Source: Geodermatophilus ruber (lineage in GTDB: Bacteria; Actinomycetota; Actinomycetes; Mycobacteriales; Geodermatophilaceae). Taken from it: 64,000 bases of DNA. Shown one piece after another: positions 1 to 7,909 of the stretch (the first letter of the stretch is position 1; the number at the start of each line of letters is the position of its first letter). Below the pieces are notes generated by a model that had not been told where the DNA came from, did no database searches, and saw only the letters and a list, made by a program, of their open reading frames with translations. The DNA lies in assembly GCF_900114385.1 (NCBI RefSeq), contig NZ_FOSW01000002.1:462570-526569 (forward strand), given 5' to 3'. The position numbers were made by a program, and so were the translations under genes.

Positions 1-910
1 GCAGGCGCCGCCCGCCGGCGTCGGCGGCCTCCTCGGCCAGCGCGATGAGCAGGGTCTGCTTGCCCTCGCGGAGGTCGTCGTCGGCCGACTTCCCGGTCAC
101 CGCCGGGTCGCCGAACACCCCCAGGACGTCGTCGCGCAGCTGGAACGCCTCGCCGAGGGGGAGGCCGATCGCCGAGTAGGCGTCGGTGACCTGCGCCCCG
201 GCGCCGGCGATGGCGGCGCCGAGCTGCAGCGGCCGCTGCACCGTGTAGCCGGCGCTCTTGTAGCGGGCGACGGTCAGCGCGCCCTGGGCGCCGGGCAGCC
301 CGCCGGCGGCACGCAGCAGGTCCAGGTACTGGCCGGCGGTCACCTCGGTGCGCATCGTGTCCCACACCTCGCGGGCACGGGTGAGGGCCGCGGGGGAGAT
401 GCCCGAGCGGCGGAGCAGCTCGTCGGACCACACCAGCGACAGGTCGCCGACCAGGATCGCCGCACCCACGCCGAAGGAGGCGCCGTCGCCGGTGAGCCGG
501 TGGTGCCCGTGCTGCGCGGCGAAGCCGACGTGGGTGGCCGGGCGGCCCCGGCGGGTCAGCGCGCCGTCCATCACGTCGTCGTGGACCAGAGCGCTGGCGT
601 GCACGAACTCCAGTGCGGCGACGGCGCGCAGCACGGCCGCATCGTCCTCGGCGCCTTCCCGGCGAGCGCCGCGCCAGCCCCAGTAGGCGAACAGCGGGCG
701 CAGCCGCTTACCGCCGTCGGCCAGCGCGCGCACCTCGTCGGCCACGGGGACCAGCGAGTCATCCATGGCGGCGAGGGTCTCGCGCTGGTCGTCGAGGAAC
801 TCGGTGAGCGCGCAGGTGACCGCGCTGCGGACGCGGTCGAGCTCGGCGGCGGCCGGCGACGGGGCCAGCGGGAGGGCGGAGGACTCGCGCTGCTGCGCCC
901 CGGCGATCAT
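1..910 (-). CDS. Polyprenyl (geranylgeranyl-type) diphosphate synthase, 3' part cut by window edge
   Basis: Trans-isoprenyl diphosphate synthase that condenses IPP onto allylic diphosphates; 303 codons are inside the window. Visible signatures are GKRLRP (about 67-72), the first aspartate-rich motif DDVMD (111-115) in a VHDDVMDGA context, the KT-type GKQT segment (283-286) and the second aspartate-rich motif DDVLG (260-264). The spacing and five-residue first motif suit the bacterial GGPP/farnesyl-type class, but chain length cannot be fixed from motifs. The ATG at 910 is chosen because the frame continues to the window edge with family-like sequence from about residue 25. It lies 4.4 kb from a carotenoid operon on the same strand, so GGPP supply for carotenoids is a reasonable inference; menaquinone side-chain synthesis is the alternative. 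Confidence 0.9.
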   Translation of the reverse strand, partial: MIAGAQQRESSALPLAPSPAAAELDRVRSAVTCALTEFLDDQRETLAAMDDSLVPVADEVRALADGGKRLRPLFAYWGWRGARREGAEDDAAVLRAVAALEFVHASALVHDDVMDGALTRRGRPATHVGFAAQHGHHRLTGDGASFGVGAAILVGDLSLVWSDELLRRSGISPAALTRAREVWDTMRTEVTAGQYLDLLRAAGGLPGAQGALTVARYKSAGYTVQRPLQLGAAIAGAGAQVTDAYSAIGLPLGEAFQLRDDVLGVFGDPAVTGKSADDDLREGKQTLLIALAEEAADAGGRRL

Positions 911-977
911 CGTCCAAGTATCGCCCGGCGCCGGATGCGGCGACTCCACCGGCGCGACGTCCCGGCACAGGGTCAAC

Positions 978-1017
978 GGACCAGCCTCCTCGTTCCGCGA
1001 GCGGCTCTCGCTGGTCC
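978..1017. repeat. Inverted repeat in the metF upstream region
   Basis: Perfect 8-bp arms GGACCAGC and GCTGGTCC enclose 24 nt that hold a smaller CCG/CGG palindrome. It sits between the divergent synthase gene and metF, about 70 bp before the metF start. It may be an operator or a leader hairpin. No riboswitch class known to me fits the surrounding 175 bp. Confidence 0.4.
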
Positions 1018-1085
1018 TGCTTCGCGCGGAGGGCGCCGGGTGGATGCGGCCCCGGCAGAAATCTCCGTCCGTATCCTTCCCTCCC

Positions 1086-1988
1086 ATGACCCGCACCGTC
1101 CGCGAGCTGCTCGCCGGGGGGCGGCCGACGTGGTCGTTCGAGTTCTTCCCGCCCCGCACGCCGGAGGGCGCGGCAGGGCTGTGGACGGCGCTGCGCGAGC
1201 TGGAGCGGCTGCACCCGTCGTTCGTGTCGGTCACCTACGGCGCCGGCGGCTCGACCCGCGAGGGCACGGTGTCGGTGACCGAGCGGATCGCCACCGAGAC
1301 GACGATGACGCCGCTGGCCCACCTGACCGCCGTCGACCACAGCGTGGCCGAGCTGCGGCACGTGGTCAGCCGGCTGGCCGCCGCCGGGGTGCGCAACCTG
1401 CTCGCGCTGCGCGGGGACCCGCCGGGCGCCGACCCGCAGGCCGAGTGGGTGGCCCACCCGCAGGGGCTGCGCTACGCCGCCGAGCTGGTCGAGCTGGTCC
1501 GGTCGATGGGCGACTTCAGCGTCGGCGTCGCCGCCTTCCCCGAGAAGCACCCGCGATCGCCGGACTACGACACCGACGTCGAGATGTTCGTCCAGAAGTG
1601 CCGCGCGGGTGCGGACTTCGCGATCACCCAGATGTTCTTCCGCTCCGAGGACTACCTGCGGCTGCGCGACCGGGTGGCGGCCGCCGGCTGCGATGTGCCG
1701 ATCATCGCCGGGGTCATGCCGGTGACCAACGCCCGGCAGATCGCCCGCATCGTGCAGCTGTCCGGGCAGGCGTTCCCGGCCGAGCTGGCCACCCGGTTCG
1801 CCGCGCTCGACGGCGACCGGCCGGAGGACAAGGCCGCGGTGCGCGCCTACGGCGTCGAGGTGGCCACCGAGCTGTGCCGGACCCTGCTCGCCGAGGGGGT
1901 GCCGGGTATCCACTTCATCACCATGAACCGGTCGACGGCGACCCGCGAGGTCTACGCCAGCCTGGCGTCGCTGGCCCCGACGTCCTGA
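1086..1988 (+). CDS. metF: Methylenetetrahydrofolate reductase
   Basis: FAD-dependent 5,10-methylenetetrahydrofolate reductase making 5-methyl-THF for methionine synthesis (one-carbon metabolism, cytosol). The 300-residue TIM-barrel protein shows the family hallmarks [11 protein letters not shown] (18-28, containing the catalytic glutamate of the FEFFPP motif), [12 protein letters not shown] (50-61), [10 protein letters not shown] (about 104-113) and FAITQMFF (about 178-185). The length is normal for bacterial MetF. The ATG at 1086 precedes MTRTVRELL; an upstream in-frame extension exists but is not family-like. Its last 37 bp overlap the convergent unknown gene on the other strand. Confidence 0.95.
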   Translation: MTRTVRELLAGGRPTWSFEFFPPRTPEGAAGLWTALRELERLHPSFVSVTYGAGGSTREGTVSVTERIATETTMTPLAHLTAVDHSVAELRHVVSRLAAAGVRNLLALRGDPPGADPQAEWVAHPQGLRYAAELVELVRSMGDFSVGVAAFPEKHPRSPDYDTDVEMFVQKCRAGADFAITQMFFRSEDYLRLRDRVAAAGCDVPIIAGVMPVTNARQIARIVQLSGQAFPAELATRFAALDGDRPEDKAAVRAYGVEVATELCRTLLAEGVPGIHFITMNRSTATREVYASLASLAPTS

Positions 1989-2611
1989 GCCTCCGCGGCC
2001 AGGGCGGCCGTCCGGGCCGCCGCCCGGCGCAGGCCCTCCCGCTCGGACGCGTAGCCGCCGAACACACCGACCACCGGCAGGCTGGCCAGGAACCGGTGGC
2101 GCAGCTTGCCCTTGGGGCGGCCGTCCAGCGCCTCGTCGATGCGGCTCAGCAGCCGGGCGACCCGCCACAGCGTGCGGAGGTTGCCGCCGAGACCCGCGCG
2201 GGACTCCCGGGGGCCGAAGGCCTCCTCCCGGTAGGTGCCCCTCGCGTGCTGCAGCAGCGGCTCGACGTGCGCGGCGGTCAGGTTGCGGTCGAGCAGCACC
2301 CGGGCCAGTAGCGACACCCGCGCGGCGGGGTCGGCCACGCCGTGTTCGGAGGCGACGCCACCGATCACGAGGACCTGCACCGCGGCCCCGACGGTGTTCT
2401 GCAGCGGCAGCAGGTCGGCGAGCTTGCCGGCGAACCGCGGCGCGGCGCTCACCCCGGCGGCGATGCGGGGCACCTGCTCGGCCCACCACCGGTCACGCTC
2501 GGCCTGGGAGAGCGCCGGTGAGCGGCCCAGCCGCCGCCCCAGCGGGGCGGTCAGCCGGTCGACCCGGCGGAGGACGTCGATCACGGCCGCGTCGCTGATC
2601 GGAGGAGCCAT
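1952..2611 (-). CDS. Unrecognised protein, 219 aa
   Basis: A 219-residue protein that I do not recognise. It starts [16 protein letters not shown] at an ATG preceded by a weak purine stretch, has a soluble Arg-rich N-terminal half, a moderately hydrophobic segment around residues 68-90 ([17 protein letters not shown]) and a second glycine-rich hydrophobic stretch near 185-195 ([17 protein letters not shown]). The pattern of two short hydrophobic hairpins between charged helices recalls EcsC-like membrane-associated proteins, but no diagnostic motif is present. Codon use matches the neighbours. The gene converges on metF and overlaps its 3' end; the lipase gene lies upstream on the same strand 53 bp away, so the two may be co-transcribed. 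Confidence 0.7.
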   Translation of the reverse strand: MAPPISDAAVIDVLRRVDRLTAPLGRRLGRSPALSQAERDRWWAEQVPRIAAGVSAAPRFAGKLADLLPLQNTVGAAVQVLVIGGVASEHGVADPAARVSLLARVLLDRNLTAAHVEPLLQHARGTYREEAFGPRESRAGLGGNLRTLWRVARLLSRIDEALDGRPKGKLRHRFLASLPVVGVFGGYASEREGLRRAAARTAALAAEAQDVGASDARLA

Positions 2612-2664
2612 GGTCGAGCGCCTACCCGTCCGGCCGGCCGGGTCATGCGCGGGCGGGCGACCCG

Positions 2665-3462
2665 CTATCCGCCCAGCCGCGTGCAGTCGTCCGGCCCCAG
2701 CTCGGCTGGACCACCGGCCGCCAGCAGCTCCACGACCATCGCCAGCACCAGCGGGTCGGCCGGCAGCTCCTCGTGGGCGGGCCGGGCGTCGGCGCAGACC
2801 GACTGCACCGGCAGGTTCAGCGCCCCGTCGAGGCGTGCGGAGTCCGGCGGGGTGACCGTCGCGTCCTGCGTCGTCCAGATCGACACCCAGTCCGGCCCCT
2901 CGGGCGTCTCGTCGCCGGCATTGAGGCCGATGACCAGCTCGCTGTCGGTGGTCATCTGCTGGCAGCCGATCGGGCAGCGGGCGGGGGCCAGGGTGCGCGC
3001 GAGGTCGGCGACCGTGGTGCCGTGGTGCGGCGAGCCCAGGGTGAGGACCCGGCGGGCGACGTCGGCGCCGCCGTCGGCCACCCACAGCCGCGCGATCAAC
3101 CCGCCCGCCGAGTAGCCGACGACGTCGACGCTCTCGGCGCCGCTCCGCTGGAGTGCGGCGTCGACCGCCTCGCCCAGCGCCCCGGCGGAGGCGAGGAGGT
3201 CGCCGGTGCCGTCGCCGGGCACGGCCACCACCGTCGCGTCGCGGCCCTCGGCGGTGAGGCGGTCGGCGAGCGGCTGCAGCGAGGCGGTCGACCCGCCGTA
3301 GCCGGGCACCAGCAGCACCGGCCCCGGCTCCGCCTCGGGAACCGCCTCTGGGTCACCGGCCCGGCCGGCCAGCAGGACCGCACCCCCGGCCAGGACCGCG
3401 ACGACGAGGACGGCCAGCAGGCCGAGGACGAGGCGGCGGCCGGCGGGGCGGGGAGCGGACAC
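2665..3462 (-). CDS. Secreted or membrane-anchored alpha/beta-hydrolase (lipase class 2-like)
   Basis: Alpha/beta-hydrolase resembling actinobacterial triacylglycerol lipases/esterases; 265 residues. An N-terminal hydrophobic segment (about 11-35) after Arg residues suggests a signal anchor. The core shows the oxyanion-side motif LLVPGYGGS, the nucleophile elbow GYSAGG (Ser in G-x-S-x-G) and GSPHHGT, which is typical of this lipase group; a C-terminal Cys pair (CPIGC, DDC) fits an extracytoplasmic protein. The GTG at 3462 is chosen so the protein begins just before the arginine-rich anchor; longer starts give Arg/Pro-rich shadow sequence. The substrate is not predictable. Confidence 0.85.
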   Translation of the reverse strand: MSAPRPAGRRLVLGLLAVLVVAVLAGGAVLLAGRAGDPEAVPEAEPGPVLLVPGYGGSTASLQPLADRLTAEGRDATVVAVPGDGTGDLLASAGALGEAVDAALQRSGAESVDVVGYSAGGLIARLWVADGGADVARRVLTLGSPHHGTTVADLARTLAPARCPIGCQQMTTDSELVIGLNAGDETPEGPDWVSIWTTQDATVTPPDSARLDGALNLPVQSVCADARPAHEELPADPLVLAMVVELLAAGGPAELGPDDCTRLGG

Positions 3463-3530
3463 GCCGCCACTGTGCCCGCCCGCGCCCCGGACGGTGCCGC
3501 CTGGTGGACTGCAGCCGTGGAGGGAATGCC

Positions 3531-4187
3531 GTGCTGAGCCGCGAGGAGTACCTCCGCGCGTGGTCGTCCTGGCACGGCGGCACCGATCCGGAGGGCAACC
3601 GGCTGGTGCGCGGCTGGCTGTCGGCCTCCTACTCCCTGGCCCGCTCCCTGGCCTTCCTGCCCCCGCTCGCGGCGACCGCGTCCGGTCTGGCGGTGGCCGC
3701 GGCCGCCGTCGTCCCCGCATGGGCGGGTGGGGCGTGGCTGCTGCTCGCCGGGGTGCTCGTCGGAGGGTCGGGCCTGCTGGACTCCCTCGACGGCGCGCTG
3801 GCCATCGCCACCGGCCGGGCGTCCCGCCGCGGCTTCGTGCTCGACAGCGCGGTGGATCGGGTGACCGAGGCCGCCTACGCCGCAGCCCTGTGGGGTGCCG
3901 GCGCGCCCGGCTGGCTGGCCGCGGCGTTCGGGGCGCTGTGCTGGCTGCCCGACTACCTGCGGGCCCGCGCCGGGCAGGCCGGGGTGGGGGAGACCGGGAT
4001 CCTCTCGGTCTGGGAGCGGCCGACCCGGGTGATCATGACTGGGGCCACGCTCCTCGGCGCCGGAGTGATCTCCGGGTGGGGCGCGGCCGCGCCGGTGGTC
4101 ACCAGCGGCGCGGCGGTCGGCTGCGCGCTCGGGGTCGTCGGGGTCGCCCAGCTGGGCTTCGCGCTGCGCCGGGCGCTGGCCGGCTGA
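3531..4187 (+). CDS. CDP-alcohol phosphatidyltransferase family protein with altered signature
   Basis: Integral membrane enzyme of the CDP-alcohol phosphatidyltransferase family, which transfers a phosphatidyl group from CDP-diacylglycerol to an alcohol. The family signature D-x2-D-G-x2-A-R-x8-G-x3-D-x3-D is present at 84-109 with all four aspartates and both glycines, but the arginine position holds Ile92. The 218-residue length and several hydrophobic helices are normal. The GTG at 3531 is preferred to the GTG at 3504 because GGAGGG lies 6-10 bases upstream. The acceptor alcohol (glycerol phosphate, inositol phosphate or other) cannot be told. The gene diverges from the lipase gene, and the adenosine kinase gene follows about 100 bp downstream. 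Confidence 0.8.
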   Translation: MLSREEYLRAWSSWHGGTDPEGNRLVRGWLSASYSLARSLAFLPPLAATASGLAVAAAAVVPAWAGGAWLLLAGVLVGGSGLLDSLDGALAIATGRASRRGFVLDSAVDRVTEAAYAAALWGAGAPGWLAAAFGALCWLPDYLRARAGQAGVGETGILSVWERPTRVIMTGATLLGAGVISGWGAAAPVVTSGAAVGCALGVVGVAQLGFALRRALAG

Positions 4188-4284
4188 CTCCCGGACGGCG
4201 GTGTCGCGGCCGGGCTCCTAAGGTGTGCGGTGCTCAGCCCTGATCCGCGCGGGACGTCCGCGTGCGCCGCCCGAGGAGCGCTCC

Positions 4285-5259
4285 GTGCCCGTCGCCGTCA
4301 CCGGCTCCATCGCCACCGACCACCTGATGACCTTCCCCGGGAAGTTCACCGAGCAGTTCGTCGAGGGCCAGCTGGAGAACGTCTCGCTGTCCTTCCTCGT
4401 CGACGACCTGGTGCAGCACCGCGGCGGCGCCGGGGCGAACATGGCCTACGGGCTGGGCCTGCTGGGCCTCTCGCCGGTGCTGGTCGGCGCGGTGGGCAGC
4501 GACTTCGCCGACTACGACGCCTGGCTCACCCGGCACGGCGTGGACACCGCCAGCGTGCACTGGTCGGAGCTCAAGCACACGGCCCGGTTCGTCTGCACCA
4601 CCGACGCCGTCAACAACCAGATCGCGTCCTTCTACTCGGGCGCCATGGCCGAGGCCTCGTCGATCGAGCTGGCGCCGGTCGCCGCCCGGGTCGGCCCGCT
4701 GGACCTGGTGGTCATCGGCCCCAACGACCCGACGGCGATGGTGCGGCACACCCAGGAGTGCCGGGACCGCGGCTACGCCTTCGCCGCCGACCCGAGCCAG
4801 CAGCTGGCCTGGGCCGACGGCGAGATGATCCGCGAGCTGGTCGACGGTGCGGACCTGCTGTTCACCAACGAGTACGAGGCGGCGCTGCTGCTGCAGAAGA
4901 CCGGGTGGACCGACGCGGAGGTGCTCGCCCGGGTCGGGACCTGGGTGACCACGCGCGCGGCCGACGGCGTCCTGGTGCGGCAGGCCGACGCCGAGCCGAT
5001 CTCGGTGATCGCCGTCCCGGAGACCAGGCCGGTGGAGCCGACCGGGGGTGGGGACGCGCTGCGCGCCGGGTTCATCGCCGGCCGGATGTGGGGTCTGGGA
5101 CTGGAGCGGGCAACCCAGCTCGGGTCGGCGGTGGCCACCGAGGCGGTCGAGGTGATCGGTACCCAGGAGTACGAGCTGCGCCGGCAGCCGTTCCTCGAGC
5201 GTTTCGCGGACGCCTTCGGGGCCGACGCCGCCGACGAGGTCGCCGTGCACCTGCTGTGA
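4285..5259 (+). CDS. adoK: Adenosine kinase (PfkB family)
   Basis: Ribokinase/PfkB-family purine nucleoside kinase, phosphorylating adenosine to AMP in purine salvage. The 324-residue protein follows the mycobacterial AdoK pattern closely: VTGSIATDHLMTFPG at the N-terminus, QHRGGAGANMAYGLG (substrate glycines), FAADPSQQLA and FTNEYE in the middle, and PTGGGDALRAGF with the catalytic Asp257 in the anion-hole motif. Mycobacterial AdoK is well characterised and differs from human adenosine kinase; assignment here rests on remembered similarity. GAGGAG 7-12 bases before the GTG at 4285 fixes the start. Confidence 0.9.
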   Translation: MPVAVTGSIATDHLMTFPGKFTEQFVEGQLENVSLSFLVDDLVQHRGGAGANMAYGLGLLGLSPVLVGAVGSDFADYDAWLTRHGVDTASVHWSELKHTARFVCTTDAVNNQIASFYSGAMAEASSIELAPVAARVGPLDLVVIGPNDPTAMVRHTQECRDRGYAFAADPSQQLAWADGEMIRELVDGADLLFTNEYEAALLLQKTGWTDAEVLARVGTWVTTRAADGVLVRQADAEPISVIAVPETRPVEPTGGGDALRAGFIAGRMWGLGLERATQLGSAVATEAVEVIGTQEYELRRQPFLERFADAFGADAADEVAVHLL

Positions 5260-5310
5260 CGCGATGACCCCGTGTCCCCGCCGGGAACCCCGCGGCCTTG
5301 CTGAGCCCGG

Positions 5311-5964
5311 TCACTGCTCGCCGCGGACCTGCTCGCCGATCGACGGATCCTCCGACCAGCGCTGGTAGGCGATCCGCCGGATCTCCTTGATCTCACCGAT
5401 CGTCGACCACTCGTTGCCGCCGAGGCGGGCCAGCGGGCGCAGCGCCTCGATCCGCGGCCGGCCGTCGCGCACCGCGCCCTCTGCCACGGTGATGAGCTCC
5501 ACCCGGCCGAAGACGACCGTGCTGTCGCCCAGCCGCAGCGTGGAGTGCAGCGTGCACTCCACCGCCACGGGGGACTCCGCCACCCGGGGGACGCCGACCC
5601 GCTCGCTCGGCGCCAGCTGGACGCCGCACTCCTCGGCCTCGCTGATCCCGGGCGGGAAGTCCGTGCCGGTCGCGTTGACCTGCTCGAACAGCGCCTCCGG
5701 GGTCAGGCTGATCGTGAACTCGCCGGTGGCCTCCACGTTGCGCAGTGAGTCCTTGCGGCCGACCGAGGTGAACTGCACGACCGGCGGGGACACGCAGGCG
5801 ACCGTGTAGAAGGAGTGCGGCGCCAGGTTGACCACGCCGTCGGCCGACCGGCTGCACACCCAGGCGATCGGCCGGGGTACCACCACCGAGTTGAGCACGC
5901 GGTAGAAGGCGCCGCTCTCCATGGTCGTCGGGTCGAACCGCACGCGCGCATCCAGGCTGGTCAC
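5311..5964 (-). CDS. Flavin reductase-like FMN-binding split-barrel protein
   Basis: Flavoprotein of the flavin-reductase-like (FMN-binding split barrel) superfamily, 217 residues. The N-terminal TTMESGAFYRVLNSVVVPR, followed by NLAPHSFYTVACVSPP and VQFTSVGRKDSLRN, matches the flavin-binding core of this group. The substrate is unknown; family members reduce free FMN/FAD or act on small aromatic or thioester compounds. The GTG at 5964 overlaps the stop of the glycosyltransferase gene by GTGA, making it the last gene of a six-gene coupled string. A contribution to carotenoid tailoring is possible only by context. Confidence 0.85.
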   Translation of the reverse strand: MTSLDARVRFDPTTMESGAFYRVLNSVVVPRPIAWVCSRSADGVVNLAPHSFYTVACVSPPVVQFTSVGRKDSLRNVEATGEFTISLTPEALFEQVNATGTDFPPGISEAEECGVQLAPSERVGVPRVAESPVAVECTLHSTLRLGDSTVVFGRVELITVAEGAVRDGRPRIEALRPLARLGGNEWSTIGEIKEIRRIAYQRWSEDPSIGEQVRGEQ

Positions 5965-7097
5965 CCCGGCATCGTCTCGCGTCGCCCGGGCGGCGCGCCG
6001 ACCGGGCGGCCGCGCCAGGACAGCGTGCCCCGGCGCCGGGCCAGCACCGACCGGGCCAGCAGGGCGTCGAACAGCAGCACCGACACCGGGTGGGCGAGCG
6101 CGTCCGGCCACACCCGGCTGCCGGTGGCCGCCGCCGACACCGCCCGGCCGGCCACCCCGGCGGCGTAGCCGGCCAGCCCGGTGCGCGAGCCGCGGAGCGC
6201 GGCCAGCGCCGGCAGCACCCACACCGCGGTCAGTCCGGCGGCCGCGGCGAGGCTCGCCGCCGGCGATCCGCCGACCGCGGCCCACAGGGACTTGGTGTAG
6301 CCGTCCCGCAGCGCCGGCCAGCCCTGGTACATCCGGCAGGCCGCGAGCCGGGAGCCGTCCACCGGCACCGCCCGCCCGCCGGCCCGCTTCACCGCCCGCG
6401 CGAGGGCGACGTCCTCGATGACCTCGCCGCGCACCGCGCCGTGGCCGCCCGCCCGCTGGTACGCCGCGCGGGTGAGGACCAGGAACTGGCCGTTCGCCGC
6501 GGTCAGCGCCGGGCGGGCGGAGCGCTCGGCCAGCCGCAGCGGCAGCGTGGTGGCCCACAGCCACGGCGCCAGCGGCTGCACGAGCCGCTCGGCGAGGCCG
6601 GCGGCCAGCGGGCGCGGCCAGGGAGAGACGAGGTCCAGCCGGTGGGCGTCCAGCACGGCGACGGCGCCGGCGATCGCGTCGGGGAAGAGCCGCACGTCGG
6701 CGTCGACGAACACCAGCACGCCGTCGTCCCCGGCCGCGGCGGCCGCGCCGGCCGCGCAGGCGTGCGGCTTGCCCAGCCAGCCCGGCGGCGGCTCCCCGGC
6801 GGCGACCAGCCGCACCCGGGGATCGGGCACCGCGCGGACGACCGCCGCGGTGGCGTCGGTGGACCCGTCGTCGACCACCACCACCCGCAGCTCGGGCACG
6901 CCCTGCGTGGCCAGGATCGCGGCCAGGCAGGCGCCGACGTGCTCCTCCTCGTCGCGCACCGGCAGGACGACGGTCACCGGCCGGCGCACCGCCGGGGGCG
7001 GGACCGGCGGGCGGCGGAGCAGCGCGAGGTTCGCCACGGCGTGCAGCGCCCCGCCGACCGCCGCGCCGGAGAGCAGGCGCAGCACCCGGCCGGTCAC
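5961..7097 (-). CDS. Family 2 glycosyltransferase, CruG-like
   Basis: GT-A fold glycosyltransferase, 378 residues. Domain order: an N-terminal hydrophobic segment (about 5-28), nucleotide-sugar binding VVLPVRDEE (43-51) and VVDDGSTD (74-81), the metal-binding DAD at 132-134, an acceptor-side GEVIEDVALARAVKRAGG stretch with the ED base motif, and C-terminal membrane helices. Coupling by GTGA to the CruF-like gene upstream mirrors the cyanobacterial CruF/CruG pair, in which CruG glycosylates the hydroxylated carotenoid end group. On that basis I infer a carotenoid glycosyltransferase; a role in lipid or polysaccharide glycosylation cannot be excluded. Confidence 0.85.
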   Translation of the reverse strand: MTGRVLRLLSGAAVGGALHAVANLALLRRPPVPPPAVRRPVTVVLPVRDEEEHVGACLAAILATQGVPELRVVVVDDGSTDATAAVVRAVPDPRVRLVAAGEPPPGWLGKPHACAAGAAAAAGDDGVLVFVDADVRLFPDAIAGAVAVLDAHRLDLVSPWPRPLAAGLAERLVQPLAPWLWATTLPLRLAERSARPALTAANGQFLVLTRAAYQRAGGHGAVRGEVIEDVALARAVKRAGGRAVPVDGSRLAACRMYQGWPALRDGYTKSLWAAVGGSPAASLAAAAGLTAVWVLPALAALRGSRTGLAGYAAGVAGRAVSAAATGSRVWPDALAHPVSVLLFDALLARSVLARRRGTLSWRGRPVGAPPGRRETMPG

Positions 7098-7909
7098 CGG
7101 CCCGAGCCGCGGCCGCTCGCCTGCACGGCCAGCGCCACGAGCACCGGGACGGCGATGACCACGCCCCAGGCGGCCGAGCCGGGCAGCTCCAGCCAGCCGG
7201 CGTGCGCCAGCGCGCCACCGAGGGTCATCCAGCCCAGGGCCAGCAGCGCCGGCCCGTCGCCGGCCCGGGGGGCACCGGGGGTGGTGCGTTCGACGAGCAG
7301 GTCGAGCAGGGTCATCAGCACCGCGCCGGCGAGCAGCCAGCCGGCCAGGTTGGTCAGCGGCACGGTGTCGATGCCGGGTAGCGAGGGCCGCGGGTGCGCC
7401 CAGGTCCAGAAGCCGGCCTGCACCATCTGCGGGTCCAGGACGACGTCCCAGCCGGCGAAGACGGCGGCCGCGGTGCCGACGCGGGCCGCCCGGCGGGGCC
7501 CGGGCCGGACGTCGCGGGTGAGCCGGCGGGCGAGCAGCCAGCTCGGCCAGGCCATCATCAGCCAGGCCAGCGGCACGAGGAACGGCACGCCGAGCAGCGT
7601 CGGGCCGAGGTCGTCGCTGTAGGTGTAGGTGCCGTAGGGGAAGCCGGTCGCCAGGCCCAGCGCCTCGAAGCCGACCGCGGTGGCCGCGACGAGCGCGAGC
7701 ACGGCGAGCCCGGTGCGCGGCGTCCGGCTCGTGCCGGCGTGCACCACGGACAGCGTGGCGCCCACCAGCACGATGGCCCAGCTCACCGTGGTGCGGGCCG
7801 GGCCGTCGGTGAGCGGGTAGGCGATCGCGGTGAGGACGAGCAGCGCGGCCAGCGGCCAGGGCAGCGCCGCGGCCCGGACCCGCGGCCGCGGGGCGGCGAG
7901 GCCGGTCAC
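7094..7909 (-). CDS. Carotenoid biosynthesis membrane protein (CruF/DUF422 family)
   Basis: Polytopic membrane protein of 271 residues in the DUF422/CruF family, whose characterised members hydrate the psi-end group of carotenoids (1',2'-hydratase; bisanhydrobacterioruberin hydratase in archaea). Family features seen are GFPYGTYTYSDDLG with an aspartate-rich turn, an internal WDVVLDPQMV segment and FWTWAHP, set between about seven hydrophobic helices. The GTG start at 7909 overlaps the oxidoreductase stop by GTGA, and its own stop overlaps the glycosyltransferase start. Context and sequence together support a carotenoid end-group hydratase; the exact carotenoid is unknown. Confidence 0.85.
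   Translation of the reverse strand: MTGLAAPRPRVRAAALPWPLAALLVLTAIAYPLTDGPARTTVSWAIVLVGATLSVVHAGTSRTPRTGLAVLALVAATAVGFEALGLATGFPYGTYTYSDDLGPTLLGVPFLVPLAWLMMAWPSWLLARRLTRDVRPGPRRAARVGTAAAVFAGWDVVLDPQMVQAGFWTWAHPRPSLPGIDTVPLTNLAGWLLAGAVLMTLLDLLVERTTPGAPRAGDGPALLALGWMTLGGALAHAGWLELPGSAAWGVVIAVPVLVALAVQASGRGSGR

Noticed and set aside
911..1085. Riboswitch upstream of metF
   Set aside because: The gap has one 8-bp hairpin but no recognisable SAM, cobalamin or other aptamer features.
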